DNA from: Tagaea sp965279565
GTDB taxonomy: Bacteria; Pseudomonadota; Alphaproteobacteria; CACIAM-22H2
Direction: 5' to 3'
Assembly: GCA_965279565.1 (NCBI GenBank)
Contig: OZ257249.1
Location: forward strand, 620,001 to 684,000
DNA length: 64,000 nt
Shown: positions 24,626 to 33,048 of the stretch, piece by piece
How positions within the stretch are numbered: position 1 is the first letter of the stretch
Layout: each line of letters begins with the position of its first letter
Notes under the pieces: model-generated
Database searches by the model: none
Told to the model about the DNA's origin: nothing
Seen by the model: the letters and a program-made list of their open reading frames with translations, nothing else
Program-made: the position numbers and the translations under genes

Positions 24626-25996
24626 ATGTCGAGCGCCGCCAAGCCCCTCCCCGCCACCAGCCGGCCGGGCGCCCCGCTCAAGGGCACGATCGGTGTGCCG
24701 GGCGACAAGTCGATCTCCCACCGCTCGCTGATGCTGGGCGGCCTCGCCGTGGGCGAGACGGTCGTCCACGGCCTGCTTGAGGGCGAGGACGTGCTGCGCA
24801 CCGCCGCCGCGATGCGCGCGATGGGGGCCGAGATCGCCAAGGACGAGAAGACCGGCATCTGGCGCGCGCGCGGCCGCGGCGTGGGTGCGCTGGTCGAGCC
24901 GGCCGACGTGCTCGACCTCGGCAACGCCGGAACCGGTGCGCGCCTGCTGATGGGCCTGATCGCCGCCCACCCGATCGTTGCCGTGTTCACGGGCGATGCC
25001 TCGCTGCGCCGCCGGCCGATGGGCCGCGTCACGCAGCCGATCGAGAAGATGGGCGCCAAGTTCGTCGCGCGCGGCCGGAGCGAGGGCAAGGTGCTGCTGC
25101 CGCTGACCGTGATCGGCGCCAGCGATCCCATCGCCATCGAATACGCCGTGCCCGTCCCGTCCGCGCAGGTGAAGAGTGCGGTCCTTCTCGCCGGCCTCAA
25201 CACGCCGGGCACCACGGTGGTGATCGAGAAGGAAGCCACGCGCGATCACACAGAACTGATGTTCCGCCATTTCGGCGCCGACATCGACGTGACCGACACG
25301 CCCAAGGGAACGCGCATCGCCCTGAAAGGCCAGCCGGAGCTGACGGGGCGCGAAGTGCGCGTGCCCGGCGATCCGTCGTCGGCCGCCTTCGCGCTCGTCG
25401 CGGGGCTGATCGTGCCCGGCTCGGAAGTGACGGTGCGCAACGTGGGTCTCAACGTGCGGCGCACGGGCCTCTACCAGACGCTGCGCGAGATGGGTGCGAC
25501 GCTCGACATCGGCAACGCCTCCACGCAGGCGGGCGAACCGGTCGGCGACATCTCGGTGCGCTTCACGAATCTCAAGGGCGTGGATGTGCCGGCGGTGCGC
25601 GCGCCGTCGATGATCGACGAATATCCGATCCTCGCCGTCGCCGCGTCGTGCGCGAAGGGGCGCACGGTCATGCGGGGCCTGAACGAACTTCGCGTGAAGG
25701 AAAGCGACCGGCTGTCGGCCATCGCGCGCGGGCTTGCCGCGTGCGGCGTGTCGGCCACGATCGACGGCGACGACCTGATCGTCGAAGGCAACGACGGCCC
25801 GCCGCCGGGCATGGCGGCGGGTGCCGCAGGGATCGCCACGCATCTCGACCATCGCATCGCGATGAGCTTCCTCGTGATGGGGCTTGCGGCGGCCAAGCCC
25901 GTCACGGTCGACGATATCGGCGCCATCGCGACGAGCTTCCCGGGCTTCATCGATCTCGTGCGCGGCCTCGGCGGCCAGGTCGACGTCACGCGATGA
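24626..25996 (+). CDS. aroA: 3-phosphoshikimate 1-carboxyvinyltransferase (EPSP synthase)
   Basis: Sixth step of the shikimate pathway: joins phosphoenolpyruvate to shikimate 3-phosphate. It is 456 residues with GVPGDKSISHRSLML at about 23-37, LGNAGTGARLLMG at about 98-110, RPMGRV in the first domain, and PGDPSSAAF and RVKESDRL in the second. The sequence LGNAGTGARL around the glycine near residue 100 fits the class II form (alanine in the NAGT segment would be the tolerant variant; here glycine-threonine-glycine is seen and no prediction about inhibitors is made). The 3' end overlaps cmk in ATGA. aroA-cmk-rpsA is a conserved order in proteobacteria. Confidence 0.95.
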   Translation: MSSAAKPLPATSRPGAPLKGTIGVPGDKSISHRSLMLGGLAVGETVVHGLLEGEDVLRTAAAMRAMGAEIAKDEKTGIWRARGRGVGALVEPADVLDLGNAGTGARLLMGLIAAHPIVAVFTGDASLRRRPMGRVTQPIEKMGAKFVARGRSEGKVLLPLTVIGASDPIAIEYAVPVPSAQVKSAVLLAGLNTPGTTVVIEKEATRDHTELMFRHFGADIDVTDTPKGTRIALKGQPELTGREVRVPGDPSSAAFALVAGLIVPGSEVTVRNVGLNVRRTGLYQTLREMGATLDIGNASTQAGEPVGDISVRFTNLKGVDVPAVRAPSMIDEYPILAVAASCAKGRTVMRGLNELRVKESDRLSAIARGLAACGVSATIDGDDLIVEGNDGPPPGMAAGAAGIATHLDHRIAMSFLVMGLAAAKPVTVDDIGAIATSFPGFIDLVRGLGGQVDVTR

Positions 25997-26610
25997 TCGT
26001 CGCCCTCGACGGGCCGGCGGCGGCCGGCAAGGGCACGCTCGCCAAGCGGATCGCGGGCCATTTCGGCGTGCCGCATCTCGACACCGGGGCGCTCTATCGC
26101 GCGGTCGCCTCGCGCAGCTTGCGCACCGGCGAAGCGCCCGAGACCGCCGCCGCGACGTTCCGGATCGAGGACATGGACGCCGCAGACCTGCGCAGCGGAG
26201 CCGTGGGCGCGCATGCCTCGAAGGTCGCGGTGATCCCGGCCGTGCGCGCCGCCCTGTTGGAATTCCAGCGCAATTTCGCCCGCCGGCCGGGCGGGGCGGT
26301 GCTCGACGGGCGCGATATCGGCACGGTCGTCTGCCCGTGGCCTGAGACCGTGAAGATCTACGTGACCGCAAGCCCCGAGGCGCGGGCGAAGCGGCGATTT
26401 AACGAATTGCTTGGCCGGGGTGAATCCCCTATATATGCCGCCGTTTTCGCCGATCTGGCGGAACGCGACAGGCGGGACAGCGAACGTGCTGAAGCCCCCC
26501 TGAAGCCGGCTCCCGATGCCGACGTGCTCGACACGTCCGATCTCGATCCCGACGCAGCGTTCCGGATGGCTCTCGGCCTCATCTCGGCGAAGACACGCGC
26601 CCGGGGATAG
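25993..26610 (+). CDS. cmk: Cytidylate kinase
   Basis: Phosphorylates CMP and dCMP to the diphosphates using ATP. It is 205 residues, close to the usual 210-230. The P-loop is GPAAAGKGTLAKR (residues 7-19), LDTGALYRAVA (33-43) binds the nucleotide, DGRDIGTVV (about 97-105) is a family signature, and the lid region has RRFNELLGRGE. It starts in the ATGA shared with aroA and ends 89 bp before rpsA. Confidence 0.95.
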   Translation: MIVALDGPAAAGKGTLAKRIAGHFGVPHLDTGALYRAVASRSLRTGEAPETAAATFRIEDMDAADLRSGAVGAHASKVAVIPAVRAALLEFQRNFARRPGGAVLDGRDIGTVVCPWPETVKIYVTASPEARAKRRFNELLGRGESPIYAAVFADLAERDRRDSERAEAPLKPAPDADVLDTSDLDPDAAFRMALGLISAKTRARG

Positions 26611-26699
26611 TCCCCGAAGCGCGAACCCCAGCCCCGGCGTCGGCCGAAGGCAATGTGCCTTACGGACGTCCGGCGTTGAATACGAGAGGAACTATCTGA

Positions 26700-28427
26700 A
26701 TGGCGAAGGCATCCAGTCTGTCCCGGGCGCAGAGCGCGCCGACGGGCGGCGAGAATTTTGCGGCTCTGCTCGAAGAGTCGCTCGGCGCAGGCGGTTCGTT
26801 CGACGGCCGCGTCGTCAAGGGCACGGTCATCTCGATCGAGGGCGATTTCGCCATCATCGACGTGGGCCTCAAGTCGGAAGGCCGCGTGGCCCTCAAGGAA
26901 TTCGGCACGGCGGGCACGCCCGTCGAGCTCAAGGCCGGCGACACGGTCGACGTGTTCGTCGAGCGCATGGAAGACAAGCACGGCGAAGCCTCGCTGTCGC
27001 GCGACAAGGCCAAGCGCGAAGAAGCCTGGGGTGCGCTGGACAAGAACTTCAAGGACAACGCGCGCGTCACCGGCGTCATCTTCGGCCGCGTCAAGGGTGG
27101 CTTCACGGTCGATCTCGGCGGTGCGGTCGCGTTCCTTCCCGGCAGCCAGGTCGATATCCGCCCCGTGCGCGACATCACCCCGCTGATGGGCACGCCGCAG
27201 CCCTTCCAGATCCTCAAGATGGACCGCTCGCGCGGCAACATCGTCGTCTCGCGCCGCGCCGTCCTCGAAGAGACGCGCGCCGAGCAGCGTTCGGAGCTGG
27301 TCGCCTCGCTGAAGGAAGGCCAGGTCCTCGAGGGCGTGGTCAAGAACATCACGGACTACGGCGCGTTCGTGGACCTCGGCGGCGTCGACGGCCTGCTGCA
27401 CGTCACCGACATCGCCTGGAAGCGCATCAACCACCCGTCGGAAGCGCTCTCGATCGGCCAGCACGTCAAGGTGCAGGTCATCCGCTTCAACGCCGAGACG
27501 CAGCGCATCTCGCTCGGCATGAAGCAGCTCGAGGCCGATCCGTGGGAAGGCGTTGCCGCCAAGTATCCGGCGAACGCGCGCTTCAAGGGCCGCGTCACGA
27601 ACATCACCGACTACGGCGCCTTCGTGGAGCTGGAGCCGGGCATCGAAGGCCTCGTGCACGTCTCGGAAATGAGCTGGACGAAGAAGAACGTCCATCCGGG
27701 CAAGATCGTCTCGACCTCGCAGGAAGTCGAAGTGATGGTGCTCGACGTCGACAGCTCGAAGCGCCGCATCTCGCTCGGCCTCAAGCAGTGCATGGACAAC
27801 CCGTGGGACGTGTTCAAGGTCAAGTTCCAGGGCGGCACGGAGCTCGAGGGCGAGGTCAAGAACATCACCGAGTTCGGCCTGTTCGTCGGCCTGCCCGGCG
27901 AGATCGACGGCATGGTCCATCTCTCGGACATCGACTGGGAGAAGTCCGGCGAGGAAGCCATCAAGGCTTTCAAGAAGGGCGACAAGGTCAAGGTCAAGGT
28001 GCTGGACGTCGACGTCGAGAAGGAGCGCATCTCCCTCGGCATCAAGCAGCTCACCGCCGACCCGTTCGAGTCCGCCGCCCAGGGCTTCAAGAAGGGCGAC
28101 GTCGTCACCGGCACGGTCTCGGCCGTGCAGGAGAACGGCATCGAACTGACGCTGGCCGACGGGGTCACCGGCTTCATCCGCAAGTCGGACCTGAGCCGCG
28201 ACCGCGCCGAACAGCGCCCCGAGCGCTATGCGATGGGCGAGAAAGTCGACGCCAAGATCACGCAGATGGATCGTGCGAGCCGCAAGATCTCGATGTCCAT
28301 CAAGGCGCGCGAGATCGAGGAAGACAAGGAAGCCATGCAGCAGTTCGGGTCCTCGGACTCGGGCGCTTCGCTCGGCGACATCCTCGGTGCCGCCCTCAAG
28401 CGCAAGGCGGAGAAGGAGCAGGAGTGA
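26700..28427 (+). CDS. rpsA: 30S ribosomal protein S1
   Basis: The largest ribosomal protein, which captures and unfolds mRNA at initiation. It is 575 residues with six S1 (OB-fold) domains, roughly 31-97, 115-181, 201-269, 286-356, 373-443 and 460-530. Repeated signatures such as VKNITDYGAFVDLGG, VTNITDYGAFVELE and VKNITEFGLFVGLPG are seen, each ending in RISLGLKQ-like strands. GAGAGGA precedes the ATG. The 89-bp leader holds two short inverted repeats (26647-26661 and 26664-26671) near the start, in a position where S1 could control its own translation, but no test is possible here. A strong terminator follows. Confidence 0.97.
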   Translation: MAKASSLSRAQSAPTGGENFAALLEESLGAGGSFDGRVVKGTVISIEGDFAIIDVGLKSEGRVALKEFGTAGTPVELKAGDTVDVFVERMEDKHGEASLSRDKAKREEAWGALDKNFKDNARVTGVIFGRVKGGFTVDLGGAVAFLPGSQVDIRPVRDITPLMGTPQPFQILKMDRSRGNIVVSRRAVLEETRAEQRSELVASLKEGQVLEGVVKNITDYGAFVDLGGVDGLLHVTDIAWKRINHPSEALSIGQHVKVQVIRFNAETQRISLGMKQLEADPWEGVAAKYPANARFKGRVTNITDYGAFVELEPGIEGLVHVSEMSWTKKNVHPGKIVSTSQEVEVMVLDVDSSKRRISLGLKQCMDNPWDVFKVKFQGGTELEGEVKNITEFGLFVGLPGEIDGMVHLSDIDWEKSGEEAIKAFKKGDKVKVKVLDVDVEKERISLGIKQLTADPFESAAQGFKKGDVVTGTVSAVQENGIELTLADGVTGFIRKSDLSRDRAEQRPERYAMGEKVDAKITQMDRASRKISMSIKAREIEEDKEAMQQFGSSDSGASLGDILGAALKRKAEKEQE

Positions 28428-28457
28428 TCCTGCGACTTCCCCGACCGGGAAGATCGG

Positions 28458-28490
28458 AAAGGGCGGGCCGCAAGGTCCGCCCTTTTTCTT
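28458..28490 (+). terminator. Intrinsic terminator after rpsA
   Basis: A 12-bp stem, AAAGGGCGGGCC with GGTCCGCCCTTT (one G-U pair), around a GCAA tetraloop (28470-28473), followed by TTCTTT. It closes the aroA-cmk-rpsA unit 30 bp after the rpsA stop and separates it from the GNAT-sppA pair. Confidence 0.9.
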
Positions 28491-28519
28491 TGCCCGCCGC
28501 CGGGCCTATCCTCGCGCGC

Positions 28520-29140
28520 ATGACCCGGCCGACGATCCGCCCCGCCACCCGATCGGACATGCCCTCCGTCGCCGCACTCTTCGGCGCGAAGGGGGCCTGT
28601 GCCGGCTGCTGGTGCATGTATTGGGGCCGGCTCCGGGCCGAATGGGACGCAAGCCGCGGCGACCCCAACCGGCGCGCGCTCGAAAAGGAAATGCGCGCCG
28701 GGCACACACATGCCCTGCTCGCCTTCGCCGGCGACGAACCTATCGGCTGGTGCCGCGTGGGCCCGCGCGCCTCGTTCCCGCGGCTGGGCAAGTCGCGCAA
28801 GCTCAAGCGCACGCTCGCAACCGACGACGCGACATGGTCGGTCGTCTGCTTCTTCGTGCGCCGCGACTGGCGCGGCAAGGGCGTGGGGCGGGCCTTGCTG
28901 AAGGCGGCGGCCGTTTACGCGTTCGCGCACGGTGCCGCAATCGTCGAAGGCTTTCCGGTGCGGCCCGCACCGTCGGACAAGCGCCTGCCCGACGTGTTCG
29001 CGTGGACGGGTACGCGAAGCCTGTTCGAGAAAGCCGGCTTCAGCCCGGCACCCGATTCTGTCGATGCCGGGCGACCCGTCTTCGTGCGGACCGCACCGGG
29101 CTTGAGGCGGCGACGGCCCGGCCCTAGATTGCACCCATGA
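28520..29140 (+). CDS. GNAT family N-acetyltransferase
   Basis: A 206-residue acetyltransferase. The acetyl-CoA loop is RRDWRGKGVGRALLKAA (about 115-131), after the beta-strand VVCFFV, with a C-terminal W/F-rich segment (LPDVFAWTGTRSLFEKAGF). An unusual Cys-rich stretch, CAGCWCMYW (about 25-33), lies in the first helix and resembles that of a GNAT subgroup often annotated next to antibiotic or metal resistance genes. The substrate is unknown. Its stop overlaps the sppA start (ATGA). Confidence 0.8.
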   Translation: MTRPTIRPATRSDMPSVAALFGAKGACAGCWCMYWGRLRAEWDASRGDPNRRALEKEMRAGHTHALLAFAGDEPIGWCRVGPRASFPRLGKSRKLKRTLATDDATWSVVCFFVRRDWRGKGVGRALLKAAAVYAFAHGAAIVEGFPVRPAPSDKRLPDVFAWTGTRSLFEKAGFSPAPDSVDAGRPVFVRTAPGLRRRRPGPRLHP

Positions 29141-30063
29141 ACGATCCCGAACTTCTCGTCGAACGGCGCCGGCTCAAACGCTCGCGCACCTTCTGGCGTG
29201 CGGCCACCGTGCTGGTCGCGGCAGGTGCCCTCGCTTTGCTGCTGGGCCGCAGCGGCGTCGTCGATGCCTACAGCCCCTACATCGCCGAGCTGCGCCTGTC
29301 GGGCGTCATCACCGACGACACCGACCTGATCGAAGCGCTCGAGGACACGATGGAAGGATCCGCCGCCAAGGCGCTGGTCCTGCGCATCGACAGCCCGGGC
29401 GGTACGGTCGTCGGCGGCGAGAGCTTCTTTCGCGCCGTGCGCAAAGTGGCCGAGACCAAGCCCGTGGTCGCCGTACTCGGCGAGGTCGCGGCGTCGGGCG
29501 GCTACATGGTGGCGCTGGCCGCAGACCACATCGTCGCGCGCGAAGGCACGATCACCGGTTCGATCGGCGTGATCCTGCAGACGACCGACGTGACCGGCCT
29601 GCTCGACAAGCTCGGCGTGTCGGCCGAGGCGATCAAGTCGGCACCGCTGAAGGCGGTCCCCTCGCCGCTCGAGCCGCTGACCGATGCCGGGCGTGCCGCG
29701 ACCCGCGCTTTGGTCGACGACATGTTCGACATGTTCGTCGGCATGGTCGCCGACCGGCGCAGCATGGACCGCCCGACCGCACTCGCACTGGCCGACGGGC
29801 GCGTCTACACCGGCCGGCAGGCCAAGGCGAACGGCCTGGTCGACGCGCTGGGCGGGATCGGCGAGGCGCGCGACTGGCTCGGCGAAAAGGGCGTCAAATC
29901 AAGCCTTCCGCTGCGGGAAATCAGGGTTTGGCGAGAAGAACAGCTGCTCGGCGGGCTCGTCCGGACGGCCGTTCAGGCGGCGTTGGGAAAAAGCTATCTG
30001 CCGGAACGACTTACGCTTGACGGGCTTGTGGCGGTCTGGCACCCTGATTTGCGTTTCCGCTAA
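29137..30063 (+). CDS. sppA: Signal peptide peptidase SppA (S49 serine protease)
   Basis: Degrades cleaved signal peptides in the inner membrane. It is 308 residues with one N-terminal membrane helix (about 21-38) and one S49 domain, the short form seen in alphaproteobacteria and Gram-positives rather than the 67-kDa E. coli form. The nucleophile is S120 in EVAASGGYM and the general base probably K172 in SAPLKAV; the spacing of 52 matches the short SppA of Bacillus as I recall it. RIDSPGG (84-90) is the conserved ClpP-like motif. It sits between rpsA and ihfB. Confidence 0.9.
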   Translation: MNDPELLVERRRLKRSRTFWRAATVLVAAGALALLLGRSGVVDAYSPYIAELRLSGVITDDTDLIEALEDTMEGSAAKALVLRIDSPGGTVVGGESFFRAVRKVAETKPVVAVLGEVAASGGYMVALAADHIVAREGTITGSIGVILQTTDVTGLLDKLGVSAEAIKSAPLKAVPSPLEPLTDAGRAATRALVDDMFDMFVGMVADRRSMDRPTALALADGRVYTGRQAKANGLVDALGGIGEARDWLGEKGVKSSLPLREIRVWREEQLLGGLVRTAVQAALGKSYLPERLTLDGLVAVWHPDLRFR

Positions 30064-30093
30064 CGATTTCCAAGCGCTAGGGGTGTTTGGCCG

Positions 30094-30390
30094 ATGACCA
30101 AGTCCGAACTGATACTGCGGCTGGCCGAGCTCAACCCGCATCTTTACCAGCGCGACGTGGAGCGGATCGTCACCACCGTGTTCGACGAAATCACCGCCGC
30201 ACTCGCGCGTGGCCATCGCGTGGAGCTGCGCGGCTTCGGCGCGTTCTCCGTCAAGCGCCGCGGCGCACGCACGGGCCGCAACCCGCGCACCGGTGCCGCC
30301 GTCGACGTGACGGAAAAGTTCATCCCGTTCTTCAAGACGGGCAAGGAACTGCGCGAGAAGCTGAACGACGGCGGCAAGTCGTCCGGCTGA
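30094..30390 (+). CDS. ihfB: Integration host factor beta subunit
   Basis: DNA-bending protein of the HU/IHF family, 98 residues, the usual length. The N terminus MTKSELILRLAE and the arm motif GRNPRTG (about 66-72) with the proline that wedges into DNA are typical of the beta subunit. The position after rpsA (here with GNAT-sppA between) is the standard ihfB locus. With IhfA, encoded elsewhere, it would shape promoters and recombination sites. It is probably cotranscribed with the LapA-domain gene 11 bp downstream. Confidence 0.92.
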   Translation: MTKSELILRLAELNPHLYQRDVERIVTTVFDEITAALARGHRVELRGFGAFSVKRRGARTGRNPRTGAAVDVTEKFIPFFKTGKELREKLNDGGKSSG

Positions 30391-30401
30391 GGCCGGGCCC
30401 C

Positions 30402-30734
30402 GTGCGCATCGTCTACTGGATCTTCGCAGGACTTCTCGCCGCACTCGCCGGCCTTTTCGCGCTGGGCAATCGCGGCGACGTGCGCGTCGATTTCTGGCCC
30501 GTCGGCCCGGCCTTCGACATGCCGGTCTTCGTCGCCCTCGTCGGCGCACTCTATATCGGCTTCGGTCTGGGTGCCGTGATCGCGTGGCTGGCGCAGGGCC
30601 GCACGCGCAAGCGCGCGCGCGAGGCGACCAAGCGGGCGGACGCGCTGGCGCGCGAACTCGCCGACGCGAAGTCCGCGAGCGCGAAGACCCAGCCCCCGAT
30701 TTCCCCGGCGCTGCCGCCGGGACCGCCGATCTAG
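30402..30734 (+). CDS. lapA: LapA-domain (DUF1049) inner-membrane protein
   Basis: A 110-residue protein with two membrane helices (about 1-20 and 41-64) around the short motif RGDVRVDFWPVG, then a cytoplasmic Ala/Lys helix and a Pro-rich tail. It matches the LapA N-terminal family, part of the LapAB/YciS-YciM assembly that controls lipopolysaccharide synthesis in enterobacteria. The gene after ihfB is where lapA is found in many proteobacteria. The start is GTG at 30402; no ATG fits the first helix. No lapB is adjacent. Confidence 0.75.
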   Translation: MRIVYWIFAGLLAALAGLFALGNRGDVRVDFWPVGPAFDMPVFVALVGALYIGFGLGAVIAWLAQGRTRKRAREATKRADALARELADAKSASAKTQPPISPALPPGPPI

Positions 30735-30746
30735 GCGGGCGCCCCG

Positions 30747-31712
30747 ATGCGCGGCATGCCCAGCGGCGGAATGCGCGTGATCGGCGCGAGCGACGTCGAG
30801 AACATCCTCGAGGCCGGGGCACTGGTCGAAGCGCTTCGCAACGCCTTCCGCAAGGGGGCCGAGGTTCCGCTGCGCCACCGCCACGCGATGGAAGTCCCCG
30901 GTGCCGATCCCGCCTCGCTGCTGCTGATGCCGGCCTGGCAGGCGGGCCGATACTGCGGCGTCAAGATCGTCACCGTCTTCCCGTCGAACGGCGAGAAGGG
31001 CCTTCCGGCGGTGATGGCCAGCTACATCCTGATGTCCGCGCGCACCGGCGCGCCGCTCGCCGTGATCGACGGCCACATGCTCACGCTGAAGCGCACGGCG
31101 GCGGCGTCGGCACTGGCGGCGAAGTATCTCTCGCGCCCGGACGCCGACAAGCTGCTGATGGTGGGGACCGGCTCGCTCGCCCCGCATCTGATCCTGGCGC
31201 ATTCGAGCGTGCGCCCCATCCGCGAACTCGTCGTGTGGGGGCGCGACGCGAAGAAGGCGCAGACCCTGGCGGCGAATTTCGACGGCAGGCGGCTGAAGGC
31301 GCGCGCGATGACGAACCTTGCCGAGGCGGTCGCGTGGGCCGACACGATCAGCTGCGCCACGCTCGCGAAGGAACCGCTGGTGCGGGGTGCGTGGCTGCGG
31401 CCGGGCCAGCATCTCGATCTCGTGGGCGGCTTCACGCCGCAGATGCGCGAGGCCGACGACGAAGCGGTCGCGCGCGCGCGCGTCTATGTCGACACGTGGA
31501 GCGGCGCGCTCAAGGAGGCCGGCGACATCGTGCAGCCGATGGCCAACGGCACGCTGCTCGAGAAGCAGATCGCCGGCGACCTTGCCGAACTCACGCAGGG
31601 CCGCGCGGCCGGCCGTTCGTTCCACAACCAGATCACGCTGTTCAAGTCGGTGGGGTCCGCGATCGAGGATCTTGCCGCGGCCGAACTCGTCTTCGAAGCG
31701 AGCCGGCAATGA
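30747..31712 (+). CDS. Ornithine cyclodeaminase/mu-crystallin family protein
   Basis: A 321-residue NAD-dependent enzyme of the OCD/mu-crystallin family: members deaminate ornithine to proline, reduce ketimines or dehydrogenate alanine. The nucleotide-binding motif is GTGSLAPHLI (about 138-147) in place of the usual GxGxQA; the substrate region has RHRHAMEVP and TLKRTAAASALAAKYL. The first ATG (30747) is reported; in-frame ATGs at codons 4 and 9 are also possible, the latter giving the family's normal N terminus. It overlaps the next gene in ATGA, and the two may work in sequence on an amino acid. Confidence 0.82.
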   Translation: MRGMPSGGMRVIGASDVENILEAGALVEALRNAFRKGAEVPLRHRHAMEVPGADPASLLLMPAWQAGRYCGVKIVTVFPSNGEKGLPAVMASYILMSARTGAPLAVIDGHMLTLKRTAAASALAAKYLSRPDADKLLMVGTGSLAPHLILAHSSVRPIRELVVWGRDAKKAQTLAANFDGRRLKARAMTNLAEAVAWADTISCATLAKEPLVRGAWLRPGQHLDLVGGFTPQMREADDEAVARARVYVDTWSGALKEAGDIVQPMANGTLLEKQIAGDLAELTQGRAAGRSFHNQITLFKSVGSAIEDLAAAELVFEASRQ

Positions 31713-32815
31713 CGAAGCTGCTGGTCGTCGGAGCGGGAATCTTCGGTCTCTCGACGGCGTGGTCGGCGGTCAAGCGCGGCGCGACGGTCGAGATCGTCGA
31801 TCAGGCCTCGATCCCGAACCCGATCGGCTCGTCGGTCGACCAGCACCGGCTGATCCGCTACCCCTACGGCCCGCAGGAAGGCTATACGCGCATGGTGGCG
31901 CAGGCCTACGCGTCGTGGGACCGGATGTGGGCAGATCTCGGGCGCACGCTCTATGCGCCCAGCGGATCGCTGATGTTCGAGGACGCGAGCGACGGCTGGA
32001 TCGCGCAGAGCCGCAGGACGATGGATGCCTGCGGCGTCGCGAGCACGCGACCCACGCCTGCCGACATCGCCGGGCGCTGGCCGGCCCTGATTCCCGACGG
32101 CTTTGCCGACGCGCTTGCGAGCGAGACCGGCGGCACGCTGTTCGCGGGCGACATCGTGGCCGCACTGGCGGACTGGCTGCGCGCGCGCGGCGCCGTGCTG
32201 CATGCCGGCGCCAAGGTCCGCGACATCGATCCGGCTCGCGCGGCCGTGACGCTCGAAGACGGGCGCACGCTTTCGGGCGACGCGCTGGTCGTGTGCGCGG
32301 GCCCCTGGACCAACCGGCTGGTGTCGCCGATGGCCGGGCGCATGACCCCGTCGCGCCAGACGATCGTCTATCTCGAACCGCCGGCCGACTGGGCGGGCGT
32401 GTGGGGCGACATGCCGCTGCTGCTCGACAAGGCGGCTTCCGGCGCGTTCTATCTGGTCCCGCCGCGCCAGGGGCGCGGTCTCAAGGTCGGTTTCCACACC
32501 TTCAGCAATGTCGGCGATCCCGACGAACCGCGCGTCGCCGATGCCGCGTCGGCCGAGCAGCTTCTCGGCGTCTGTTCGCGCCGCCTCGCGCGCCTTGCCG
32601 AGTACCGGATCGTCTCGGCCAAGACCTGCTTCTACGACACGGTCGCCGACGAGCGTTTCATCGTCGAACCGCTGGGGCCGAACGCCTTAGTCGCGACGGG
32701 GTTCAGCGGCCACGGCTTCAAGTTCGGCGCCGTCGTCGGCGAGCGGATCGCCGGTGCGGCGATCGGCGGCGACAGCCCGGCGGCCCTGACGCGCTGGGCA
32801 GCCGGACACCTCTAG
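31709..32815 (+). CDS. FAD-dependent amino-acid/sarcosine oxidase-like (DAO family)
   Basis: A 368-residue FAD enzyme of the DAO family. GAGIFGLSTAW (8-18) is the FAD motif, SSVDQHRLIRYPYGPQEGYT (42-61) is characteristic of the sarcosine and N-methyltryptophan oxidase group, and GFSGHGFKFGAVVGE (about 332-346) is the closing signature. That group binds FAD covalently through a Cys near the C terminus; no Cys is seen in the GFSGHGFKFG segment here, so FAD may be non-covalent. Together with the preceding OCD-like enzyme it could turn an N-methyl or cyclic amino acid into a common intermediate. Confidence 0.82.
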   Translation: MTKLLVVGAGIFGLSTAWSAVKRGATVEIVDQASIPNPIGSSVDQHRLIRYPYGPQEGYTRMVAQAYASWDRMWADLGRTLYAPSGSLMFEDASDGWIAQSRRTMDACGVASTRPTPADIAGRWPALIPDGFADALASETGGTLFAGDIVAALADWLRARGAVLHAGAKVRDIDPARAAVTLEDGRTLSGDALVVCAGPWTNRLVSPMAGRMTPSRQTIVYLEPPADWAGVWGDMPLLLDKAASGAFYLVPPRQGRGLKVGFHTFSNVGDPDEPRVADAASAEQLLGVCSRRLARLAEYRIVSAKTCFYDTVADERFIVEPLGPNALVATGFSGHGFKFGAVVGERIAGAAIGGDSPAALTRWAAGHL

Positions 32816-32832
32816 GCGTGCGATTCCCCACT

Positions 32833-32861
32833 TTGCGAGTCATTCGGGAGTTTGTTATAGT
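32833..32861 (+). promoter_or_regulatory. Promoter of the double cold-shock gene
   Basis: TTGCGA (32833-32838), 17 bp, TATAGT (32856-32861) in an A+T-rich pocket. Transcription from about 32868 would give a leader of about 180 nt before the ATG at 33049, a feature of cold-shock mRNAs that change fold with temperature. Both boxes match consensus only in part. Confidence 0.5.
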
Positions 32862-33048
32862 TAACTTGGCGTGGTAGGTCCCGCGCGCGGAAGCCTTGGT
32901 TATTTACGCAGCGCTTCTTGGCAAGAAGAAGCCATCGCGAAGCCCGAAGCCCCCCGCATCCGGTTCCCTGCCACACACGACGCGCGGCTGTGCGCGGCGT
33001 GCAGGGACATAACGACGTCGAAGAGACGCGCAAGGCGAGGACGTAGAT

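Noticed and set aside
24626..25996. Possible tolerance type of EPSP synthase
   Set aside because: Assigning herbicide response from a few motif residues by eye is not reliable, so only the enzyme identity is called.
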